Counted from the first letter of the stretch, positions 1 through 6,291 are shown. The stretch: 9,863 nucleotides of DNA from Chloroflexota bacterium (GCA_021796375.1 JAJYJF010000047.1:1-9863); one strand, 5' to 3'. The notes: generated by a model from the letters alone, not told the origin. A program made the numbers and translations.

Positions 1-266
1 ACTGGGGCTCCTCCGGTTCTCCCCAGCAGGTGGGCGGCACGCCGGCGATGAGCAGCCGCACCGGCTGGCACGTCTTCGGCGCCGACTGGGAGCCGGGGGC
101 GATCAAGTTCTACTATGACGGCCAGTACGTGGGCCAGGCGACCAGCGGGGTGGTGGGCAACCCCATGTACCTGATCCTCAACTACGGGGTCTCCTCCTCG
201 ATCTCGGGACCCATCCAGGTACCCTCCTCGATCCTGGTCGACTACGTGCGCGTCTGGCAGCACTAG
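1..266 (+). CDS. Glycoside hydrolase family 16 (laminarinase/beta-glucanase-like), C-terminal part
   Basis: This is the 3' end of a gene that begins before the window; the frame is open from base 3 and stops with TAG at 264-266. The 87 visible residues match the end of bacterial GH16 endo-beta-glucanases: a TGWHVFGADWEPG strand, then KFYYDGQYVGQ, the MYLILNYGV strand and the closing strand LVDYVRVWQ, which in this family completes the beta-jelly-roll. The catalytic EIDxxE motif would lie upstream and is not visible. Family members are usually secreted and cleave beta-1,3 or mixed-linkage glucans. Nothing follows the jelly-roll, so there is no C-terminal carbohydrate-binding module or anchor. 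The exact substrate cannot be told from this piece. Confidence 0.88.
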   Translation, partial: WGSSGSPQQVGGTPAMSSRTGWHVFGADWEPGAIKFYYDGQYVGQATSGVVGNPMYLILNYGVSSSISGPIQVPSSILVDYVRVWQH

Positions 267-339
267 ACCGCTAGCCGGTACACTTTTCGGGGCGCCCCCG
301 CGAATCTAAAATAAGTTTTAAGTAGGGGAGCTCGTCTAT

Positions 340-375
340 AAAAAGGAGGGCCGGAAAAAAGCTTCCGGCCCTCCT
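340..375 (-). terminator. Intrinsic terminator of the 417-929 gene
   Basis: A perfect 13-bp inverted repeat (344-356 with 363-375, arm AGGAGGGCCGGAA) encloses a 6-base loop. On the minus strand it is followed by TTTTTATAG, a U-tract in the right place; on the plus strand no T-run follows. It sits 42 bases past the stop of the minus-strand gene. It might also slow plus-strand transcripts leaving the GH16 gene, but lacks the U-tract for that. Confidence 0.82.
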
Positions 376-416
376 GGCTAACCATCCAGTGCTTTATCTC
401 CCAAAACCGATCCGCG

Positions 417-929
417 TTACGTCAGCAGCACCACCTGGTGCATCAGGGCGTCCTGTTTGAGCAGCGTGTCCAGCACCTTATCACTGTAGGCGATCAGGAC
501 CACCGGCGGCACGCCGCGCTCCCGCCGCAGCGCGCTGAGCGCGTACGTCCCCATGCGCTCGGCGTGATGGATCACCACGGTGTCCGCCCGCTCGCGCAGC
601 AGGCGCGCCAGGCGGGCTTCGGCAGCGGTAGCCTGGCTGGGCCGCAGGGGCGGCTCGCCGCAGGCAAACAGAAACTCGGATAACATTGCGCGGTACTGCT
701 TGATATTATCCTGGCCTTCGGGCGCCGTTACTTCCAGGATGCGGGCGTTCGGGTTCTGCGTTTTCAGCGTGGAGATGAGCCCGCTCGGGTCTTCGCCAGG
801 ATGGAAGATGGCCAGGGCAAATTGTTCTACGTTTTGCTGGGGTTTCCCCCTCCATGATTGAGAAAGAGGCTCACGGATCGCCTTAGCAACGGAAAGGAGC
901 AGCTCACGGTTGAAATATGGTCTTTGCAT
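417..929 (-). CDS. Uncharacterised protein resembling a P-loop-less TniB/ExeA-type AAA domain
   Basis: I do not recognise this 170-residue protein as a named family. Its order of elements resembles the core of short AAA ATPases of the TniB/ExeA type: a hydrophobic strand plus loop where Walker A should be (residues 39-54, LAIFHPGEDPSGLIST, lacking GKT/S), a strand and helix (63-90), then TVVIHHAERMGTYALSALRR (117-136) where Walker B and the next helix should be, and PPVVLIAYSD (141-150) like the sensor-1 strand. The Walker B acidic pair is replaced by HHAE, so ATP hydrolysis is unlikely. The start at 927-929 has GGAGG three bases upstream, with a TATAAT further up. It stands alone, with its own terminator, divergent from the RNB gene. 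No signal peptide or membrane segment is seen. The AAA resemblance is inference from motif order; that the gene is real is well supported by its signals. Confidence 0.7.
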   Translation of the reverse strand: MQRPYFNRELLLSVAKAIREPLSQSWRGKPQQNVEQFALAIFHPGEDPSGLISTLKTQNPNARILEVTAPEGQDNIKQYRAMLSEFLFACGEPPLRPSQATAAEARLARLLRERADTVVIHHAERMGTYALSALRRERGVPPVVLIAYSDKVLDTLLKQDALMHQVVLLT

Positions 930-955
930 ACACCTCCGATCGGCGTGATAATTAC

Positions 956-961
956 ATTATA
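956..961 (-). promoter_or_regulatory. -10 box for the 417-929 gene
   Basis: On the minus strand 961-956 reads TATAAT. Transcription would start near 949 and give a leader of about 20 bases that carries GGAGG (937-933). The hexamer 17 bases further upstream (984-979, GTGCAA) is a poor -35 match, so only the -10 is convincing. Confidence 0.5.
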
Positions 962-1030
962 GCCAAACGTTGCATGAATTGCACCATCCCCGGGCTACGC
1001 TTCCCCTACAATCGGATGAATTTCATAGAC

Positions 1031-1059
1031 TTCTCATCTGGCCCAGAATCGGTTATAAA
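1031..1059 (+). promoter_or_regulatory. Promoter of the RNB ribonuclease gene
   Basis: TTCTCA (1031-1036, four of six matches to the -35 consensus) and TATAAA (1054-1059) are spaced by 17 bases. The start site would be near 1066, leaving a leader of about 42 bases with AAGGA (1097-1101) six bases before the ATG at 1108. A short imperfect palindrome, ATGAATTTCAT (1016-1026), lies just upstream of the -35 and could be an operator, but it is too short to press. Confidence 0.5.
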
Positions 1060-1107
1060 ATGGATGCATCTGGTTCTCACAATCCGCAGGCTCTATAAGG
1101 AACTCCT

Positions 1108-2580
1108 ATGGATATCGAAGTGAAACATCACCGCATCCTCCTGCAAAAGATCGCCCGCCGCGCCATGCTCGAGAGAGGCCTGCTGCCGTATTTCTCCCCA
1201 GAGGTGAACCACGAGCTCGACCAGATCCGCTCCCCTGCCGGGCGCAGGGGACCTGCAGACCACGACCTGTGCAGCCTGCTGTGGTCCTCCATTGATAATG
1301 ACGATTCGATGGACCTGGACCAGCTGACCGTTGCAGAAGACCTGGGGGCCGGACGGGTAAAGATCCAGGTCGCCATCGCCGATGTCGACGCGCTGGTCAG
1401 GGAGAGGACCGCGATCGACGAGCACGCGGGCCATAATACCACCTCCGTCTACACGGCTGCGGAGATCTTCCCCATGCTGCCGGAAAAGCTTTCCACGGAC
1501 CTGACCTCGCTCAGTCTGGATGGAGAGCGCCTTGCCATGGTCGTCGAGATGGCCGTCAACCCGGATGGCTCGATCGGCGCTTCTGAGATCTACCACGCCT
1601 GGGTCCGCAACCAGGCCAAGCTGGCCTACAACGCCGTCGGCGCCTGGCTGGAAGGCAGGTCGGCCGCCCCGGAGGCCGTGACGGCGGTACCCGGGCTGGC
1701 GGAGAACCTGCGCCTGCAGGACGCCGCCGCGCAGAAGTTGAAGAACTACCGCCACGTGCATGGGGCGCTCAGCCTGGAGACGATCGAAACCAGGCCGATC
1801 TTCGAGGGCAACGAAATCCGCGGCCTGGAAGCCGAGCAGAAAAATCGGGCCAGGGAGCTGATCGAAGATTTTATGATCGCGGCTAACGGGGTGACGGCTC
1901 GCTATCTCTCGGCAAAGAGGTATCCCTCCATCCGCCGCGTGGTGCGCGTTCCGAAACGCTGGGACCGCATCGTCGAGCTGGCCGAACAGCACGGCGCCAA
2001 GCTGCCCGCGACCCCCGATTCGCGGGCCCTGGAGGAGTTCCTGGTCGACCAAAAAGCCGCCGATCCGCTGCACTTCCCGGATCTCTCGCTCGCGGTGATC
2101 AAGCTGCTGGGGCAGGGCGAATACGTCGCCGAGCAGCCGGACGGCGACGTGCCGGGCCATTTTGGCCTGGCCGTGCGCGATTATGCGCACTCCACCGCCC
2201 CCAACCGGCGCTACACGGACCTGATCACCCAGCGCCTGCTGAAAGCCGCGCTCTCCGGAAGCCCGTCCCCCTACAGCTTCAACCAGCTGGCGGAACTCGC
2301 CGAGCACTGCACCCGGGAGGAAGACGTCGTGAACAAGGTGGAGCGCCAGGTGAACAAATCCGCCGCGGCGCTGCTGCTCGAATCGCGGGTGGGAGCGCAG
2401 TTCGACGCCCTGGTGACGGGCGCCGCCCCCAAAGGAACCTGGGTGCGGCTGATCAACCCGCCGGTCGAGGGCAAGCTGGTCTCCGGTTACGAGGGCGTGG
2501 ATGTCGGCGACCGGCTGCGCGTCCGCCTGGTATCCGTCGACGTAGAGCAGGGATTTATCGATTTCAAGCGCGTGCACTGA
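1108..2580 (+). CDS. RNase II/RNB-family 3'-5' exoribonuclease, short form
   Basis: The 490-residue product belongs to the RNase II/RNase R (RNB) family, hydrolytic 3'-5' exoribonucleases that degrade RNA in the cytoplasm. The metal-binding signature is at 61-72, SIDNDDSMDLDQ, giving D63, D69 and D71; the fourth Asp of E. coli RNase II (D210) is Gln here (Q72). The second family signature, YAHSTAPNRRYTDL (359-372), corresponds to the YTHFTSPIRRY region and supplies the RNA-contacting arginines. About 65 C-terminal residues, from VGAQFDALVTG to FIDFKRVH, look like a reduced S1 domain. E. coli RNase II (644 aa) and RNase R (about 800 aa) carry N-terminal cold-shock domains; here only about 50 residues precede the catalytic core. 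This matches the compact RNase II-like subfamily described in Deinococcus and others. The cupin and GNAT genes follow without a terminator. Confidence 0.93.
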   Translation: MDIEVKHHRILLQKIARRAMLERGLLPYFSPEVNHELDQIRSPAGRRGPADHDLCSLLWSSIDNDDSMDLDQLTVAEDLGAGRVKIQVAIADVDALVRERTAIDEHAGHNTTSVYTAAEIFPMLPEKLSTDLTSLSLDGERLAMVVEMAVNPDGSIGASEIYHAWVRNQAKLAYNAVGAWLEGRSAAPEAVTAVPGLAENLRLQDAAAQKLKNYRHVHGALSLETIETRPIFEGNEIRGLEAEQKNRARELIEDFMIAANGVTARYLSAKRYPSIRRVVRVPKRWDRIVELAEQHGAKLPATPDSRALEEFLVDQKAADPLHFPDLSLAVIKLLGQGEYVAEQPDGDVPGHFGLAVRDYAHSTAPNRRYTDLITQRLLKAALSGSPSPYSFNQLAELAEHCTREEDVVNKVERQVNKSAAALLLESRVGAQFDALVTGAAPKGTWVRLINPPVEGKLVSGYEGVDVGDRLRVRLVSVDVEQGFIDFKRVH

Positions 2581-2625
2581 CCGGGGCTGAATCTCGAAAA
2601 CCACGCAGCTCCTTTGGGGCCGGAG

Positions 2626-3099
2626 ATGAGCGAACCGCAGCCACTGCTAGAAATCCTCGCCTGGGACCAGCCCGGTTACCGGCCGCTGGCCTTCGGGGAG
2701 GGCTGGCAGGTGGCGCTGCTCAACTGGCTGGCGATGTTCGATTGGGAAAACGCGGGCCCCATCGAGCGCCATATTTTGACGGATGAAGTCTTCGTGCTGG
2801 TGCGCGGCCGGGCGCTGATCTTCGTCTCGGACGGCGAGCGGCTGGCGGCTGCCGAGATGCACCCGGGGAGCCTCTATGCCGTGAAAGCCGGCGCCTGGCA
2901 CAACCTGCTCTCCACCCGAGACGCGGCCTGGGTGATCGTCGAAAGGGATGGGACGCACCTGGAAGACAGCGAGAAGCGGCCGATGTCGGCAGCCGAACTG
3001 GCGAGCCTTTCCGCCCAGCTTCCAGGCTGGGTGAGAAATCAGGCCGGGGTGAATCCGGGGGAAAATGAAAGCCATGGGATCGTCTCCAGAAGCTCCTGA
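2626..3099 (+). CDS. Cupin-fold protein of unknown function
   Basis: A 157-residue single-domain cupin. Motif 1 is around IERHILTDEVFVLVRG (46-61), with H49, E54 and G61; motif 2 is around GSLYAVKAGAWHNL (81-94), with H92. The usual second His of the HxH pair in motif 1 is missing, so metal binding would rest on H49, E54 and H92, if a metal is bound. No enzyme class can be assigned; many such small cupins bind a metal or small ligand. ATG 2626 was chosen because GGGG (2616-2619) lies six bases ahead; a TTG at 2614 would add four residues and has no ribosome site. It begins 45 bases after the ribonuclease stop, and its end overlaps the GNAT gene by 35 bases, which suggests translational coupling. 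Confidence 0.82.
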   Translation: MSEPQPLLEILAWDQPGYRPLAFGEGWQVALLNWLAMFDWENAGPIERHILTDEVFVLVRGRALIFVSDGERLAAAEMHPGSLYAVKAGAWHNLLSTRDAAWVIVERDGTHLEDSEKRPMSAAELASLSAQLPGWVRNQAGVNPGENESHGIVSRSS

Positions 3100-3700
3100 G
3101 AGCCCCCTCGAGGGGGTGCGCCTCGACAGCAGCCAGGTTGTTCAGGCGGCCGGCGTTCTGGCGCGAGCCTTCCAGAACGACCCCCTCATGGTTTACTACC
3201 TGCAAGACCCCGCCAGGCGGGCGCGCGTGCTGCCCGGATTCATGCGGGCAGCCCTGCGCTACTGCATGCGCTACGGCGAAGTCTTCGCTACCCCCGGGCT
3301 GGAGGGCATCTCCTGCTGGCTGCCGCCCGGTGAGACCCACCTGCGAACCCTGGCGATGGCCCGGGCCGGGATGGGGGTGGTCTCAATCCGCCTGGGCTGG
3401 TGGGCGTACCAGCGCATGGCCCGCCTGGAACCGCTCCTGGACCGGATCCACAGCGCCGCCTTCCCCAGCCCACACTGGTACCTGATGATCCTGGGCGTGG
3501 ACCCCGGCTGCCAGGGCGCCGGGAATGGCAGCCGCCTGCTCGCCTGGAAGCTGGCCCGGATCCGGGCGAGCGGTCTTCCCTGCTACCTCGAAACCATGTC
3601 AGCCCGCAACCTTCCCTTCTACCGCAAGAACGGGTTCCGGGTGGTATCGGAGACCGAAGTGGATGCCGGGAAGCTGAGCATCTGGGGGATGGCGGCCTGA
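3065..3700 (+). CDS. GNAT-family N-acetyltransferase
   Basis: A 211-residue acetyl-CoA-dependent N-acyltransferase of the GNAT superfamily. The acetyl-CoA pyrophosphate loop is clear at 150-155 (QGAGNG) after the beta-4 strand WYLMILGVDP (138-147), and the C-terminal motif ARNLPFYRKNGF (180-191) has the Asn and Tyr commonly seen in the family, with Y186 as the likely general acid. The N-terminal half has a helix-rich stretch around residues 92-127 that probably shapes the acceptor pocket; the substrate cannot be predicted. ATG 3065 has a GGGGGA run just before it; ATG 3074 is an alternative three codons later. The gene overlaps the cupin by 35 bases. No intrinsic terminator is seen directly after it. 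Confidence 0.88.
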   Translation: MKAMGSSPEAPESPLEGVRLDSSQVVQAAGVLARAFQNDPLMVYYLQDPARRARVLPGFMRAALRYCMRYGEVFATPGLEGISCWLPPGETHLRTLAMARAGMGVVSIRLGWWAYQRMARLEPLLDRIHSAAFPSPHWYLMILGVDPGCQGAGNGSRLLAWKLARIRASGLPCYLETMSARNLPFYRKNGFRVVSETEVDAGKLSIWGMAA

Positions 3701-3725
3701 GATCGGAGAATATTGCTGGAGAATG

Positions 3726-3739
3726 GACGGCGCGCCGTC
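3726..3739. repeat. 14-bp perfect palindrome in the spacer after the GNAT gene
   Basis: GACGGCGCGCCGTC is self-complementary. It lies 26 bases past the GNAT stop in a spacer (3701-3896) where I see no supported gene, no ribosome site and no T-run. In DNA this GC-rich, a palindrome of this size could be chance. The rest of 3701-3896 holds nothing I can name. Confidence 0.35.
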
Positions 3740-3895
3740 AGGCCAGGCGAGAAATCCGCCCGGACGCCTCTGCGGCAGGGATGGGAGTCGATTTGGAATT
3801 GCCGCCAGCCTGAACCAGGACCCCGCGCAGGTACTCTACCAGGCAAGGCTGCAAATACCGGTTTCCGGGAGGCAAGAACGATCCACCCGGTTAAA

Positions 3896-3942
3896 TAAAA
3901 AAACCCGTTCCAACTTCCATTGCCTGGCGTAGAAAGGGTTTT
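3896..3942 (-). terminator. Intrinsic terminator of the candidate small RNA
   Basis: On the minus strand AAAACCCTTTC (3942-3932) pairs with GGAACGGGTTTT (3911-3900) with one bulged C and one G-U pair; 20 bases lie between the arms. The 3' arm runs into seven T (3903-3897), then ATTT. Read the other way it has only four T and would be a weak stop for the GNAT transcript. Confidence 0.62.
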
Positions 3943-3998
3943 CACGTATTCAGCCGATTCTGTTTCCCACCTAGTCAACCGGCGATATTAGAATACGT
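3897..3998 (-). ncRNA. Candidate small RNA, about 102 nt, divergent from the phosphofructokinase gene
   Basis: A minus-strand unit with promoter, folded body and terminator but no reading frame. The predicted start, an A at 3998, opens with ACGTATTC (3998-3991), which pairs perfectly with GAATACGT (3951-3944), so the 5' end is locked in a helix. Inside is a second 7-bp helix with one G-U pair (GCCGGTT at 3983-3977 with AATCGGC at 3959-3953) closing a 17-base loop GACTAGGTGGGAAACAG; a 7-base bulge, TAATATC, lies between the helices on the 5' side. The terminator follows after one base. I do not recognise a known family: it lacks the SRP tetraloop region, 6S layout, tmRNA or riboswitch cores I know. 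No minus-strand gene follows the terminator, so it is not a leader. Promoter, start and fold agree, but expression is unproven. Confidence 0.6.
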
Positions 3999-4004
3999 GG
4001 ACCG

Positions 4005-4054
4005 ATTATATGGAAAATCGAACGCTTGTCAAGGGTGCGGGGCGGCTTTTTTTT
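4005..4054 (-). promoter_or_regulatory. Consensus sigma70-type promoter, minus strand, for the candidate small RNA
   Basis: On the minus strand TTGACA (4032-4027) and TATAAT (4010-4005) both match the consensus at all six positions, with a 16-base spacer. Eight A (4054-4047 on the minus strand) lie about 50-57 bases upstream of the predicted start, where a distal UP element would sit. It points away from the phosphofructokinase gene, into the small-RNA segment. It is the best-matching promoter in the window. Confidence 0.72.
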
Positions 4055-4097
4055 AGGTCTCCTGGATCCGGTCCCGCGGAATGGGGTGATACGGGTG

Positions 4098-4113
4098 CCT
4101 CCCCGACGGGAGG
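4098..4113. repeat. Small GC hairpin upstream of the phosphofructokinase promoter
   Basis: CCTCCC (4098-4103) and GGGAGG (4108-4113) form a 6-bp stem with the loop CGAC. It lies about 40 bases upstream of the likely -10 box, so it would act in DNA rather than in the mRNA, if it acts at all. No T-run follows. Confidence 0.3.
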
Positions 4114-4154
4114 GGCAGCTCCGGGTTGCAAGGCCCTGTTTCAACCCCGCGGCG

Positions 4155-4163
4155 TGGTACACT
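4155..4163 (+). promoter_or_regulatory. Extended -10 promoter of the phosphofructokinase gene
   Basis: TGGTACACT is an extended -10 element (TG, one base, then TACACT). No good -35 stands at normal spacing: TTGCAA (4126-4131) is 26 bases away and TTTCAA (4139-4144) only 13. Extended -10 promoters often do without a -35. The start would be near 4170, giving a leader of about 31 bases with GGAGGGAG. Confidence 0.42.
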
Positions 4164-4200
4164 ACAGCGACGACTACCGATTCAGAGCGGAGGGAGATCT

Positions 4201-5484
4201 ATGAATGCAAACGTGGGCAGCGGCAAACTGGCAGTGCTCGTGGGCGGAGGACCGGCGCCGGGAATTAACGGCGTTATCCACGCGGTGGTCAACCAGGCCG
4301 CCCAAAACGGGCTGGAGGTGATCGGCCTTTACGATGGCTTCAAACACCTGGTGGAGGGGGACCTGGTCGGCGCCACGCTGACGCCGCAGTCGGTCAGCTA
4401 CATTCAGGATCAGGGCGGATCGATCCTGCGAACCTCGCGCGCAAACCCCACCCATTCGGAGACGGCCATGCGCCGCTGCGTAACCACCCTGGCCGAAGCC
4501 GGGGTTTCCGCCCTGATCTCCATCGGCGGGGATGACACCGCCTACTCGGCCTCGCGCGTGGCCCGGTACGCCCAGGAGGTGATGGGGATCTCCCTGCAGT
4601 CGGTGCACGTCCCCAAGACGATCGACAACGACCTGCCCCTGCCGGAAGAGATCCCCACCTTCGGCTTCGAAACCGCGCGCGACCTGGGCTCGCAGCTGGT
4701 GATGAACCTGAAGCGCGACGCGGTAACCAGCCAGCACTGGTTCCTAGTACTGACCATGGGGCGCAAATCCGGCCACCTGGCGCTGGGGATCGGCAACAGC
4801 ACCGCCGCGACCGTGACGCTGATCCCCGAGGAATGGGAGGGGCGCGACATCCGCCTGCAGGAGGTGGTCGATATCCTGGTTACCACCATCCTGCTGCGAA
4901 ACATGAACTCCAAGCCGTACGGGGTGGCGCTGCTGGCGGAAGGGATCCTGGAAAACCTGGCCCGCGAAGACCTGAAAGCGCTCGACCACGTCGAGCGCGA
5001 TGAGCACGGCCACATCCGTCTGGCCGAAGTGAATTTCCTGGACATCCTGAAGAAGGAGATGGAGCGCGACCTGAAGCGGCTGGGCGTCAGCGTCCGGCTG
5101 GTAAAACACGTGCTGGGCTACGAGCTGCGCTGCGCCGCGCCCAACGCCTACGACATCGAGTACACCCGCACCCTCGGGCAGGCCGCGGTGACCTTCCTGC
5201 TGGGCGGCGGATCCAACGCGATCATCACCCTGCAGCACAGCCAGGCGATCCCCATCCCCTACGATGCCATGATCAACCCGGAGACGGGCCGGACCGAGGT
5301 GCGGATGGTGGATATCCATTCCTACCGCTACCTGTCGGCCTACAAATTCATGACCCGCCTCAAGCCGGAGAACTGCGACGACCCGGCGCTCTTCGAGCGC
5401 CTGGCCGCGCAGACCAACCTCGACGCGCCAAGCTTCCTCCGGCGATACGGCTATCTGGCCGGGCTGAGCCCGCGGCCGTATTAG
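4201..5484 (+). CDS. 6-phosphofructokinase, predicted diphosphate (PPi)-dependent
   Basis: A 427-residue PfkA-superfamily enzyme that phosphorylates fructose 6-phosphate to the 1,6-bisphosphate in glycolysis; the PPi form is reversible and also serves gluconeogenesis. Visible motifs are the N-terminal phosphate loop VGGGPAPGIN (14-23), GGDDT (109-113), PKTIDND (138-144, catalytic D142), MGRKSGH (186-192) and PEE (E210). D112 aligns with Gly104 and K139 with Gly124 of E. coli ATP-dependent PfkA; Asp plus Lys at these two positions is the established mark of PPi-using enzymes, because they block the ATP alpha-phosphate site. The length exceeds that of E. coli PfkA (320 aa), as in the longer PFK subgroups. 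ATG 4201 is chosen for GGAGGGAG (4189-4196); the reading frame stays open further upstream to 4126 but without support. The gene is monocistronic, with its own promoter and terminator. Confidence 0.92.
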   Translation: MNANVGSGKLAVLVGGGPAPGINGVIHAVVNQAAQNGLEVIGLYDGFKHLVEGDLVGATLTPQSVSYIQDQGGSILRTSRANPTHSETAMRRCVTTLAEAGVSALISIGGDDTAYSASRVARYAQEVMGISLQSVHVPKTIDNDLPLPEEIPTFGFETARDLGSQLVMNLKRDAVTSQHWFLVLTMGRKSGHLALGIGNSTAATVTLIPEEWEGRDIRLQEVVDILVTTILLRNMNSKPYGVALLAEGILENLAREDLKALDHVERDEHGHIRLAEVNFLDILKKEMERDLKRLGVSVRLVKHVLGYELRCAAPNAYDIEYTRTLGQAAVTFLLGGGSNAIITLQHSQAIPIPYDAMINPETGRTEVRMVDIHSYRYLSAYKFMTRLKPENCDDPALFERLAAQTNLDAPSFLRRYGYLAGLSPRPY

Positions 5485-5507
5485 CCAGCCCGATCTCCCA
5501 GCGGCCG

Positions 5508-5539
5508 GCAGCCCTGCTTCACCGCAGGGCTGCTTTATT
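5508..5539 (+). terminator. Intrinsic terminator of the phosphofructokinase gene
   Basis: GCAGCCCTGC (5508-5517) and GCAGGGCTGC (5524-5533) form a perfect 10-bp stem with the loop TTCACC, followed by TTTATT. It starts 23 bases past the stop codon. The opposite gene ends at 5548, so the convergent pair is separated by this element. Confidence 0.82.
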
Positions 5540-5547
5540 AAATCTTT

Positions 5548-6291
5548 CTATTTCAGGATCGTGGCGAAGCGGGCGCCGAGTGGGCGCAGCTGGTGGAAGT
5601 TGGCGCCCTGGCTCACCCCCCGCAGGACAGGGTCAATTTTATCCACCACCGCCCCGCAAAGGACGGTAACCCCAAAGTCAAAGAGCACCGGCGAAAGCGG
5701 CGTGCTCGGCCCGAGTAGGATGACCTGGGCGTCCGGGCGGCACAGGCGGATCAGGCCGTCGAAAGTGCGGTTGAGCAGCGTGGTGGCAGTGATGGCGACC
5801 ACGTCCGCGCGCGGCAGGACGTCCGGCGCGGCATCGGCTGGCAGATCGTCCCCGCGCGGGTTGAGCTCCAGCACCCACAGCGCCTTCACCCGCTCCTTGA
5901 GCCCCTCCACAAAAGGGAAGTGCCCGACCACCGCGACGTTCCGGTCAGTGCCGCCGCGGGTGATGAAATCCTCGCCGCTGGTATCCTCGCTCTTCCCCAT
6001 TGAGAACTGGCTCAGGGCGTTGATCGCGGCCAGCCCGACCGATGCCTCCGTGGGGTGGTCGGAGCAGGCGAGCTCAATCAGCTCCCGCGCCGGAAGACCC
6101 GCCAGCGTCCCCGCCGCGCGGACTTCCGGCTCGCGCCCGGGTGCGTGGTTCCCCGCCCGCATCGTCGCAGCCAGACCGCAGCGCAGGGCGCCGCCCTCCT
6201 CGACGACGACCGCCGTCCAGAGCAGGCCGATCTGCACCTGCCGCACCTTCCCCGCCGGTGCAGCGCGAATCAGCGCATCGATCACTTCCAT
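5548..6291 (-). CDS. DUF4213/DUF364 protein, putative heavy-metal-chelation family
   Basis: A 247-residue protein of the DUF4213-DUF364 architecture. The N-terminal part (about 1-100) has the family pattern QIGLLWTAVVV (20-30), GLAATM (39-44), and ELIELACSDHPTEASVGLAAINAL (70-93). The C-terminal DUF364 part (about 113-245) is Rossmann-like: VAVVGHFPF (119-127), LWVLELNPRG (138-147), ADVVAITATTLLNRT (162-176), VILLGPSTPLSP (190-201) and the closing GVSQGANFHQL (225-235). The family is annotated as possibly chelating heavy metals, and homologues sit near transition-metal or cobalamin genes in some genomes, but no reaction is established. I chose ATG 6291 because AGGAG (6301-6297) lies five bases ahead; the frame extends 27 codons further up without a ribosome site. 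No metal transporter or cofactor gene lies beside it, so context does not define its role. Confidence 0.85.
   Translation of the reverse strand: MEVIDALIRAAPAGKVRQVQIGLLWTAVVVEEGGALRCGLAATMRAGNHAPGREPEVRAAGTLAGLPARELIELACSDHPTEASVGLAAINALSQFSMGKSEDTSGEDFITRGGTDRNVAVVGHFPFVEGLKERVKALWVLELNPRGDDLPADAAPDVLPRADVVAITATTLLNRTFDGLIRLCRPDAQVILLGPSTPLSPVLFDFGVTVLCGAVVDKIDPVLRGVSQGANFHQLRPLGARFATILK

Noticed and set aside
283..303. GC-rich imperfect inverted repeat just after the GH16 stop as its terminator
   Set aside because: The arms are mismatched and no T-run follows; it could be real, but the sequence does not support the call.
1093..2604. 503-codon open frame on the minus strand across the whole ribonuclease gene
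   Set aside because: It is the antisense image of a well-supported RNB gene in GC-rich DNA; the translation is low in family features and there is no ribosome site or promoter for it.
3619..3978. 119-codon minus-strand frame over the GNAT end and spacer
   Set aside because: It has no ribosome site or recognisable domain, and its upstream part lies inside the candidate small RNA.
4081..4155. T-box- or tRNA-like sequence (GGGTGATACGGG, GGTTGCAAGG) before the phosphofructokinase
   Set aside because: There is no acceptor stem or anticodon arm, no T-box antiterminator, and no terminator before the gene; the segment also lies upstream of the probable transcription start.
4126..4200. Upstream in-frame extension of the phosphofructokinase
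   Set aside because: It would pass through the likely promoter, and family similarity and GGAGGGAG support the ATG at 4201.
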